Positions 17,301-24,270 of a stretch of 64,000 nt of DNA are shown here, one piece after another. The stretch's first letter is position 1; every line of letters begins with the position of its first letter. The position numbers and the translations under genes are program-made. The notes under the pieces are model-generated. The model saw only the letters and a list, made by a program, of their open reading frames with translations. It did not search any database and had not been told where the DNA came from. The DNA is from Edaphobacter dinghuensis (GTDB lineage: Bacteria > Acidobacteriota > Terriglobia > Terriglobales > Acidobacteriaceae). Location of the stretch: the NCBI RefSeq assembly GCF_014640335.1, contig NZ_BMGT01000001.1:992001-1056000 (forward strand), in the 5' to 3' direction.

Positions 17301-17985
17301 GTTCCTCGATAACGTCGAAGGAAACAACTCCTGGTCGTATACCGGCAGCGGCGGACCTGCAAACACCTACAACCTGGCGGCGGAGAAGAGTGTGGACGGC
17401 TCCGATACGCCTCACAGCCTTGTGGCGAATTACATCTATCAACTGCCGATTGGGCGTGGTCGCGCTGTTGGCAATCACATGAACCGCGTGGCCGATGCTG
17501 TCGTCGGAGGATGGGAGGTCTCGCAAATTGTGACCTTCAAGCAAGGTATCCCTCTCAATGTCAGCGGAGCAAACCAGCCTACCTTTGGTGGAAACCCGAG
17601 GCCCGATGTTATCGGCGATCCTCATCTAAGCCATCGCACGATTCATGAGTGGTTCAATACCGCGGCGTTTGCCTATGCTCCCTATGGAACATTTGGCACT
17701 GCGCCACGGTTCTTCTCCAACCTCCGCGGGCCTGGCTATCAAAACTGGGATACCGCAATCATGAAGAACTGGCATTTCACCGAGTCGATGCGGTTCCAAC
17801 TTCGCGGTGAGATGTACAACACCTTCAACCGCCCGCAGTTTTATGCGCCGCAAGGTGGGGGCGAAACCTATACTGGTTGCGATCCCAATGCCGCCGGCAA
17901 TAACAACTGCTCCTCTACTTTGGGCCAGATCACGAACACCTTCCCTTCGCGAACCGTACAATTCGCAGGAAAGTTTTATTGGTGA
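14377..17985 (+). CDS. Oar-type TonB-dependent receptor with carboxypeptidase-regulatory domain
   Basis: 1202 residues. The start is TTG 14377, supported by GGAGG at 14366-14370 and a signal peptide (1-28, ending WTQAQ). A carboxypeptidase-regulatory-like beta-sandwich follows (SGTVTDPSGAVIPQGTVKL), then a plug region (ELPLNLRNVYGLATL; YMLDGVWDTDPEWG; NVVSKSGTNAFHGDAYEFYRN) and a long beta-barrel ending in aromatic FAGKFYW, as outer-membrane barrels do. Such receptors import large substrates, often oligosaccharides or peptides, with TonB energy. A TPR gene and a secreted GH31 enzyme lie immediately downstream, so an alpha-glucan or other glycan is a reasonable substrate guess. Confidence 0.93.
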   Translation: MKRHKVYWSGISILLVLLVGCVPWTQAQLAVTTATLSGTVTDPSGAVIPQGTVKLSSPTNGVNRSLVTDANGHYSFSQLPPSTYNLDIQARGFKEYKQNGIVLDAAQSASQNVALTIGSDTQEVVVTSQASLLNTENANISADIDAKQVVELPLNLRNVYGLATLNSSVNNTSEGQMLLGGGGPSTDNADQDISFLNFAGGFFGTSAYMLDGVWDTDPEWGAVIYVPSVDAVQEFKVQNNSFTAQYGWSTGNVVNVVSKSGTNAFHGDAYEFYRNDALDANSWFNNHNGQPRLNFNRNQYGVAAGGPLYIPGLYRQREKTFIFGLYERLTLATPTNQTFSVPTADFRAGHFAALLGSQETDGQGNLVFDALGRPVYNGQIYDPHSVRAITKGQVDPKTGRIATSTGYIRDPIANNDITTVGQIDPIAAKLMGYYPTPTNSNLSNNFFASGTAPARSNEYLIRVDHNINDSARLYFRYSYKQEFKTGTPNYWGNSEAGPGNARPNNRYNMAAGYSQIFSPTLTMNLSTGVELWHETSTNQSRGFKPSSIGLPTYLDANSPEFPIVTVGGESPLGPTTNETVTNHGPVGSVALDFIKTHGRHTLNFGAMFVELEDDQANYFQSTLASAGTFTAGPNPNNPDPNTGSGTAQLLLGVLDGATTGTTYNPAVATHYFGGYVQDDWTPIPKLTLNLGIRYEVQTAPTYRHNVASTFNPTALNPIGTTIGQTLPGALQFLSDSQRGVYHNNYGNVAPRIGFNYETSHNVILHGGYGIFYPPSITCCFPGESAGFASQTTSPVTLDSITPNPAVSVANPFPNGYVPITGNSRGELQQVGDNVSSSFISRKSSYVQQFMAGFQWGFTPNDSLEVNYVGNRGTHMMNANINRSQLDPKYLSMGADALNTLVPNPFYGAIAAGTSPCQLDQPKIVQAHLLSPYPQYCNVTENGPTYGFSNYNALQASYNHRFSKGLTALVSYTYSKFLDNVEGNNSWSYTGSGGPANTYNLAAEKSVDGSDTPHSLVANYIYQLPIGRGRAVGNHMNRVADAVVGGWEVSQIVTFKQGIPLNVSGANQPTFGGNPRPDVIGDPHLSHRTIHEWFNTAAFAYAPYGTFGTAPRFFSNLRGPGYQNWDTAIMKNWHFTESMRFQLRGEMYNTFNRPQFYAPQGGGETYTGCDPNAAGNNNCSSTLGQITNTFPSRTVQFAGKFYW

Positions 17986-17992
17986 TCTGTTC

Positions 17993-19909
17993 TTGAAGTC
18001 TTGTCTCACAATCCTGTTTCTGTCGCTGCTGGCCTTGCCCAATCTGGTGCTGGGCCAGCAGAGACAGGATGATGCGCTCGCGTCGCTGCTGGCCTCTGCC
18101 CAACATGCCCAGGCGAGTGCTGACTATGCAACGGCTGTCAACGACTATACGCAGGCAGTAAAACTTCGTCCGGATATTCCGGAGCTGTGGGCAAATCTTG
18201 GATTGATGCAGCACGAGATGAAGAGGTATGCCGAAGCTGCACGCTCATTTCAGCAGGCTTTAAGGTTAAAGCCATCGCTCTACGTGCCGAATCTTTTTAT
18301 GGGAATGGACTACATCCGCATGGGGAAGACTCAGGAAGCAGTTCCATATTTGTTGAGAGCGGAGAAGATGAACAGCGCCGATTCTCTGCCACCGCTTACC
18401 CTCGGGCGTGCGTACACTACTTTGGATAAATTTCTCCCCGCAGCACATGCATATCAACGAGCAATTAAGCTCGATCCGCAAAAGAGCGAAGCGTGGTTTG
18501 GGCTGGGTATCGTTCGCTTGGATCAGGTGGAAGAAGCTGCTCGTCGCATGTCCGGTGAATTTCCGAACTCTTCATTTGCGAAAGCGCTCTATGCGGAGTC
18601 GCTTGTAAAGCAGGCTCGCTATAAAGAAGCTGCAACTTCCTATAAGAGTGCGCTTGTCGCAGAGCCTCAGCCGCCCTGCATTCATGCTGAACTGGGTCTT
18701 CTCTGGCTTAAACAGGGAGATGCCGGACAAGCAGAGACGGAGTTTAAGGCTGAACAAAAAAAAGGTAATAGCTGTTCTTTAGCGACTCTTGGACAGGCTC
18801 GCCTGCAAATGGATAGCGGCTCTGACGAGGATGCATTCAAGCTGCTCGATGATTTATGGAGAAGGGACCGAGGGTTTCTTCAGGCCAATGCTTCGGTGCT
18901 TATCGATGGACTGGTGCCGGAGCGCGCTGAAGAGTTTCAGCGGTTTCTCATGCAGAAGCAGGTTGCCGGAGCGATTGGTCCTGATGCATATCAATTGCTG
19001 TCCAGTATTCTTCGTGGCCAATCGCAACCTGCAAACGAATCTCTCTCGCGGTTGGGTGCAACAAAGCTTCCGGTACAGGAGAACTATTTGGCTGGCCGCT
19101 ATGGGCAGTGTGCAGCTCAGTTGCAGGAGAGCCTCGTAACAAAAGATGCGGGCAGGCTTCAGACGCTGTCGGCCTGTGCTTATTTTACTGGCGACTATGA
19201 GTTGGCGGCCGATGGCTCGGCATCGCTTGCAGCGGTAGCGCCGCACTCGGCGACAGCATTGTATTGGTCTATTAAAGCCAACGAACGCCTTGCTTTTATT
19301 GCCCTCGATAAGTTTCAACAGCTTGAACCGAACTCGGCTAGAAGTCATCTTCTTCTTGGCGACATCTATCGTCAGCGCCAGCGCTTTGACGATGCGCAGG
19401 CCGAGTACCGAAAAGCATTGGCTGCTGATCCGAATGATCTTGCTGCACTGCTCGGCTTGGCATCGGCTTATCTAGGTAATGGCAATACTGAGAAGACGAT
19501 TCAGGTAGCGCAATCGGGGTTGAATCAAGCTCCCAATGACGCTGAGTTGAACCTGGTTATGGGGGAGGCACTTGTGTCGGGCCATCAGTATGCCGATGCT
19601 GAGCCATTTTTGTTGAAGTCCCTTGCGGCGAAATCTCAGATGCTTCCCCATGTCCATGCCCTTTTGGGGCAAGTCTATGCAGAGGCTGGTAAAACGCAGC
19701 AGGCCATCGAAGAGCTTAAGCTGGGCTTGCCGAGCGATCAAGACGGCAGTCTTCACTATCAACTCGCAAGACTCTATCGCAAAACGGGCGATACGAAAGC
19801 TGCTGCTGAGGCCATCGATCAGATGAAAGTTATTCAACAGCAATACAGACAGGGTGCGGTTGTTGCTTTGCAGGACTCTCGCTCTTCAGCACTGGATGAT
19901 GGGCCATAG
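17993..19909 (+). CDS. Periplasmic TPR-repeat protein
   Basis: About 638 residues. The frame is open further upstream inside the receptor gene, but TTG 17993, seven bases after the receptor stop, begins a good signal peptide (KSCLTILFLSLLALPNLVLGQ), so I place the start there; no strong ribosome site is visible. The protein is mostly TPR units (DYATAVNDYTQAVKLRPDIP; KRYAEAARSFQQALRLKPS; NGNTEKTIQVAQSGLNQAP). It is co-transcribed with the receptor and GH31 gene. In acidobacterial loci of this kind the TPR protein may act as a periplasmic scaffold or ligand-binding partner for the receptor, but this is inference. Confidence 0.8.
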   Translation: MKSCLTILFLSLLALPNLVLGQQRQDDALASLLASAQHAQASADYATAVNDYTQAVKLRPDIPELWANLGLMQHEMKRYAEAARSFQQALRLKPSLYVPNLFMGMDYIRMGKTQEAVPYLLRAEKMNSADSLPPLTLGRAYTTLDKFLPAAHAYQRAIKLDPQKSEAWFGLGIVRLDQVEEAARRMSGEFPNSSFAKALYAESLVKQARYKEAATSYKSALVAEPQPPCIHAELGLLWLKQGDAGQAETEFKAEQKKGNSCSLATLGQARLQMDSGSDEDAFKLLDDLWRRDRGFLQANASVLIDGLVPERAEEFQRFLMQKQVAGAIGPDAYQLLSSILRGQSQPANESLSRLGATKLPVQENYLAGRYGQCAAQLQESLVTKDAGRLQTLSACAYFTGDYELAADGSASLAAVAPHSATALYWSIKANERLAFIALDKFQQLEPNSARSHLLLGDIYRQRQRFDDAQAEYRKALAADPNDLAALLGLASAYLGNGNTEKTIQVAQSGLNQAPNDAELNLVMGEALVSGHQYADAEPFLLKSLAAKSQMLPHVHALLGQVYAEAGKTQQAIEELKLGLPSDQDGSLHYQLARLYRKTGDTKAAAEAIDQMKVIQQQYRQGAVVALQDSRSSALDDGP

Positions 19910-20005
19910 CTGAGAGTGTTTACATCAGTCTCTCGACCCGTTCGTAGCAGAACGATAGCCATCGACCGCCTCTCGATCGGCGGAAATCTTACTTCAGGAA
20001 GAACC

Positions 20006-22531
20006 ATGCGACGCTCTAACTTTCTTTGCGCCATTATGGCCGCCACCTTTTTCACTCAGGCAGTAACTATCCTTTACGGGCAAACGATTACGCCGTCAGG
20101 CCTGTTTCAGTTCAATCATGCAACTGCGTTTTCATCGCTTCCAGATGGAATCGAGATCAGCGATGGTCCTGCGCACGAAGTAATTACAGCGTTGCGCGAT
20201 GATGTTCTGAGAGTCCGTATGACACGGCAAGGGGCTATGTCTGAAAATGCATCATGGGCAGTTCTCACAGAGGCACGAAAGAGCTCGGTCGCCACTACAC
20301 CTGATATTAATGCAGAACATTATGGGTTTCGCACACACTCGCTGATTGTTGAAGTCGACAAGAAGAGCTTGTGTCTTACAGTTCGCGATTTAGAAGGAAA
20401 TATCCTTCAGCAGGATGTGCGCCCGGCACAGTTTGATGGCACAGCGTTTCGAGTGTTCAAGACGATGCCGCTTGATGAGCACTACTTCGGATTAGGTGAC
20501 AAAACGGGGCCTCTTGATCGGAGAGAGGAAGCATTTGCACTTTGGAATACCGATGCTTACCGCTTTCAGGAATCGACTGATCCTCTTTATAAGAGCATTC
20601 CTTTTTTTCTGACCTATAAAGCTGGGGTGACCCTTGGCGTTCTTCTTGATAACACCTGGCGCACAAGCTTTGACTTCGGTAAAGAACTGCCTAATATCTA
20701 CTCATTTGGGGCAGTAAATGGACCGCTTAATTACTACATCCTTTATGGGCCTTCGCCGAAGCAGGTTGTCGAATCATATGCGTGGCTTACCGGTAAGCCG
20801 CCGTTGCCGCCGCGGTGGACGCTTGGATTTCAACAGTCGCGGTACAGCTACGAGTCGCAGGCGCGAGTGATGGAGATAGCGAATCATCTTCGGGCGGATC
20901 ATATTCCGGCTGATGCGATCTATCTCGATATAGGCTTCCAGGAAAAGAATCGCCCATTCACGGTGGATCAGAAAAGGTTTCCAGACTTTTCGGGAATGAT
21001 TGCACAGCTCAAGGCGAAAAACTTTCACGTCGTTGCCATCACTGATTTGCACATCGCGAATCTGCCCAACGCAGGTTATGCTCCGTATGATTCAGGCATT
21101 GCCGGCGACCACTTTGTCAAAAACCCTGATGGTTCTGTTTACACGGGGGTTGTTTGGCCTGGCCCAAGCGTTTTTCCTGACTTTACCCGGCAGCAGACGC
21201 GAGCCTGGTGGGGAACTTTGTATCGTAACTTTCAACATGATGGTATCGAAGGTTTTTGGAATGACATGAATGAGCCTTCCATCTTCGATTCACCGACCAA
21301 GACGATGCCTGTCGATGTGATTCATCGTATCGATGAGCCCGGCTTTTTGAAGCGTACAGCTACCCATGCAGAGATCCATGATGTCTATGGCATGGAGAAC
21401 TCTCGTGCGACGTTCGATGGGCTGCTTGCACTTGCTCCAAATGTACGTCCCTTCGTCCTTACTCGAGCGACCTATGCCGGTGGTCAGCGGTATGCTGCGA
21501 CCTGGACAGGAGATAACAGCAGCACATGGAATCATCTGCGACTTACAACACCCATGCTCAAGAATCTCGGATTAAGTGGGTTTGCGTTTGCGGGTGCCGA
21601 TGTGGGTGGCTATGCTGGAACTCCGCCGCCGGATCTACTGACAAAGTGGCTTGAGGTCGCTGCCTTTCAGCCAATCGATCGGGACCACACGGAATCGGGA
21701 ACCGGCGATCAGGAGCCATGGGTCGGTGGTCCCCAACAGGAAGCGATACGGCGCCGTTTTATTGAAGAGCGGTATCGACTTATGCCCTACCTTTACACCC
21801 TTGCAGAAGAGTCGTCGCGCACGGGACTACCTATGGTGCGTCCGCTCTTTCTTGAGTTTCCAGACGCAGCGCCTGATCATCATCCTCTCGATATCGACCT
21901 TCCTGCTTCTGGTGAATTTCTTCTCGGGCCTGATTTATTGATAGCTCCTTCTCCATGGCCGGAGCAACTGGACCACTACCTAGCAGAGTTTCCCGCGGAA
22001 GACTGGTATGACTATTGGACCGGCAGACAAGTTTTGGAAGATGGTGGGGCTGGGAACGCGGGGCAATCTCCTCTTACTTTGAATCTTCAACCTGAGCTGG
22101 CTTCACTGCCCGTATTTGTTCGTGGAGGTGCGATTCTTCCTATGGAGCCGCTGGTGCAAAGCACCAACGAAACACCTCGTGGGCCACTTACATTGCGTGT
22201 TTATTATGGTGGCCCCGGCAAGCAGTGTGCCGGCAGCCTCTACACAGATGACGGGAAGACATATGCCTATCGCAAGGGTGAGTTTTTGAGGATGCAGTTT
22301 ACCTGCAAGGTTGATGACAAGGGATTCCATCTGCATGTCTCTGCTCACGAAGGTTCATATCCGGCTTGGTGGAAGGAGATCAGTGCCGAGGTCTATGGCT
22401 GGAGTCCGAAGACGAAGCAGATCAGCCTCAACGGAAGATCTGAAGGGCAGACTGCTTTGAAGTCTTTGCCTCATGGAGTTGATGTCGTCTTTGCGGACGA
22501 TGGCAAGGGAGACGATCTGCTGATTCGCTAA
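20006..22531 (+). CDS. Secreted GH31 alpha-glucosidase-type enzyme
   Basis: 841 residues from ATG 20006, chosen because AGGA precedes it and a signal peptide (about 1-26, ending ILYGQ) begins there. Glycoside hydrolase family 31 is clear: the N-terminal beta-sandwich with HYFGLGDKTGPLDRR, the catalytic barrel with YLDIGFQ, the nucleophile Asp420 in GFWNDMNEP and the acid/base Asp503 in TWTGDNSSTW. GH31 retaining enzymes remove alpha-linked glucose or xylose; the subfamily cannot be fixed by eye. Export to the periplasm or outside, together with the upstream receptor and TPR protein, suggests that it trims imported or surface oligosaccharides. Confidence 0.93.
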   Translation: MRRSNFLCAIMAATFFTQAVTILYGQTITPSGLFQFNHATAFSSLPDGIEISDGPAHEVITALRDDVLRVRMTRQGAMSENASWAVLTEARKSSVATTPDINAEHYGFRTHSLIVEVDKKSLCLTVRDLEGNILQQDVRPAQFDGTAFRVFKTMPLDEHYFGLGDKTGPLDRREEAFALWNTDAYRFQESTDPLYKSIPFFLTYKAGVTLGVLLDNTWRTSFDFGKELPNIYSFGAVNGPLNYYILYGPSPKQVVESYAWLTGKPPLPPRWTLGFQQSRYSYESQARVMEIANHLRADHIPADAIYLDIGFQEKNRPFTVDQKRFPDFSGMIAQLKAKNFHVVAITDLHIANLPNAGYAPYDSGIAGDHFVKNPDGSVYTGVVWPGPSVFPDFTRQQTRAWWGTLYRNFQHDGIEGFWNDMNEPSIFDSPTKTMPVDVIHRIDEPGFLKRTATHAEIHDVYGMENSRATFDGLLALAPNVRPFVLTRATYAGGQRYAATWTGDNSSTWNHLRLTTPMLKNLGLSGFAFAGADVGGYAGTPPPDLLTKWLEVAAFQPIDRDHTESGTGDQEPWVGGPQQEAIRRRFIEERYRLMPYLYTLAEESSRTGLPMVRPLFLEFPDAAPDHHPLDIDLPASGEFLLGPDLLIAPSPWPEQLDHYLAEFPAEDWYDYWTGRQVLEDGGAGNAGQSPLTLNLQPELASLPVFVRGGAILPMEPLVQSTNETPRGPLTLRVYYGGPGKQCAGSLYTDDGKTYAYRKGEFLRMQFTCKVDDKGFHLHVSAHEGSYPAWWKEISAEVYGWSPKTKQISLNGRSEGQTALKSLPHGVDVVFADDGKGDDLLIR

Positions 22532-22610
22532 GAGGTGGGCCTTATATTAAGACCATAGATTCGTTTATGAAATGAAGATCACGGCAGTCGAAAAATATGG
22601 ACGACAGATA

Positions 22611-23114
22611 CTATTTTTGCGTCTGATTTTGCGACCGCACTTTTTTGGTATGCCGAACGGCCGGCAAGACTTTGTTCCACGGTACAGGAGAGGCCAGGAT
22701 CATCGATGTATTGGTTGCCACATAAGGCATCATCGAATCGATAACCTCCTCCATGTGGCTTACATCACGCACAGCCACTTGCACCATGAAAGACTCGGCG
22801 CCAGTTACGCGGTGGCACTCTAATACCTCGGGCAGGTTTCGTATCAGGGCAGCGAACTTTACGAGCTTGTCACCAGCCACGGTCACTTTGACGAATGCCC
22901 TTACAGGAAGTCCGACCTTGCTGGGATCTACAAGCGCTCGATAGCCCATAATCACATGACTGTCTTCCAGTCTGCGGACTCGTTCAATCACCGCTGGCGT
23001 TGATAGGCCTACGCGGCGGCCAAGCTCGGCAAAGGGGATGCGCGCGTTCGTTTGAAGCTCCGCCAGAATTTCACAATCGATGTCATCAATGGACGGTGTG
23101 TTAAATCCAGTCAT
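22611..23114 (-). CDS. Lrp/AsnC-family transcriptional regulator
   Basis: 167 residues from ATG 23114, where AGGTGG precedes the start; the longer ORF adds 39 unlikely residues. The N-terminal helix-turn-helix is typical (DIDCEILAELQTNARIPFAE, then GLSTPAVIERVRRLED), followed by the RAM ligand-binding domain (VRAFVKVTV; VLECHRVTGAESFMVQVAV). Family members sense amino acids. It is transcribed away from the encapsulin-cysteine desulfurase operon across a 238-base region, so it may control that operon in response to cysteine or another sulfur amino acid. That link is positional inference. Confidence 0.92.
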   Translation of the reverse strand: MTGFNTPSIDDIDCEILAELQTNARIPFAELGRRVGLSTPAVIERVRRLEDSHVIMGYRALVDPSKVGLPVRAFVKVTVAGDKLVKFAALIRNLPEVLECHRVTGAESFMVQVAVRDVSHMEEVIDSMMPYVATNTSMILASPVPWNKVLPAVRHTKKVRSQNQTQK

Positions 23115-23352
23115 AGGCCACCTGTCATGCTCTTTGTGTCTTGTCGCGTGTGCGATTTGATCTTTAGGATATAAGGCGAAATTCTGATTATGCCATTCAT
23201 TGTGGAATATTTTTCGACAAATACCGCACAATCATCATTCAATCCTCTTGTAGTGAGGGCTATGATCGGGAGGAATCGGTATTGGAGTGCCAAAGAATAT
23301 TGCGCTGGCACGATAAAAGTATCTGCGCATTCGAATTTAAAGGAGCAAGTCC
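23115..23352. promoter_or_regulatory. Divergent promoter region of Lrp regulator and encapsulin operon
   Basis: 238 AT-rich bases separating the two divergent units. Lrp proteins usually bind several degenerate AT-rich sites in such regions. The stretch around 23200-23240 is particularly AT-rich. I could not identify a clear operator or promoter by eye. Confidence 0.4.
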
Positions 23353-24270
23353 GTGGCCACAAATGAAAATCGGCGTTCCGTCGGCGATGTAGCAGCACGT
23401 CAGTTAGCGAATACAACAAAGACAGTCCCTCAGCTATCTGTAATCACTCCGCGCTGGCTTGTGCAACTGCTCTCGTGGGTGCCGGTAGAGTCCGGTACCT
23501 ATCGAGTCAATCAGGTAAAAAATGAACTCGATATTGAAGTTGCGTGCGGATCGCGTGATGAGCGGAAGTTGCCTGAAACCTTTGTCGATTATGTGGAGAA
23601 GCCTCGTGAATATACGCTGAGTGCCATATCGACGGTGGTGGATGTTCATACCCGCGTCTCCGATCTTTATAGCCATCCTCACGATCAGATTCGTGAGCAG
23701 TTGCGTCTGACGGTTGAAAAGGTGAAGGAGCGTCAGGAGAGCGAGCTGATCAATAACGCGGATTATGGCCTTTTGCACAACGTCAAATCGCCATTCAAGC
23801 TCAAGGTGCGAAAGGCCGCGCCTACTCCGGACGATCTCGATGAGTTGCTTGCGCTGGTATGGAAGGAGCCGGCTTTTTTCCTGGCACATCCACGTGCGAT
23901 CGCTGCTTTTGGCCGTGAGTGCACTCGCCGAGGTGTTCCACCGCCTACGACAACCATGTTTGGCTCACCGTTCCTGACGTGGCGCGGGATTCCCCTAGTC
24001 CCGACGGACAAGCTGGGTATTGATGCGGCGGGCAAGACGAGCATCCTGTTGATGCGCACGGGCGAGAAGAAGCAGGGTGTCGTCGGTCTGTTCCAGCCGG
24101 GGCTGCCGGGAGAACAGACTCCTGGGCTCTCTGTTCGTTTTATGGGCATCGATCGCAACTCGATTGCTTCTTATCTGATCTCTCTTTATTGCTCGGCGGC
24201 AGTGCTCACCGAGGACGCGCTAGGAGTGCTCGAAAACGTTGAGGTCGGACACTACTATGAGTACAAGTGA
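23353..24270 (+). CDS. Family 2A encapsulin shell protein (SrpI-like)
   Basis: 305 residues, starting at GTG 23353 with AGGAG about nine bases upstream. The N-terminal block VGDVAARQLANTTKTVPQLS followed by ITPRWLVQLLSWVPVESGTYRVN is characteristic of the SrpI/family 2 encapsulins, HK97-fold proteins that assemble into a protein nanocompartment. The length is that of family 2A; family 2B shells are longer because they carry an inserted cyclic-nucleotide-binding domain, absent here. The next gene overlaps the stop and encodes a cysteine desulfurase with a long disordered N-terminus, the known 2A cargo. The product is cytosolic, and the likely job is to house sulfur mobilisation. Confidence 0.92.
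   Translation: MATNENRRSVGDVAARQLANTTKTVPQLSVITPRWLVQLLSWVPVESGTYRVNQVKNELDIEVACGSRDERKLPETFVDYVEKPREYTLSAISTVVDVHTRVSDLYSHPHDQIREQLRLTVEKVKERQESELINNADYGLLHNVKSPFKLKVRKAAPTPDDLDELLALVWKEPAFFLAHPRAIAAFGRECTRRGVPPPTTTMFGSPFLTWRGIPLVPTDKLGIDAAGKTSILLMRTGEKKQGVVGLFQPGLPGEQTPGLSVRFMGIDRNSIASYLISLYCSAAVLTEDALGVLENVEVGHYYEYK

Noticed and set aside
23353-24270. Family 2B encapsulin or phage capsid protein
   Set aside because: The protein is too short for the cyclic-nucleotide-binding insert of 2B, and no other phage gene lies nearby; the cargo gene next to it identifies 2A.
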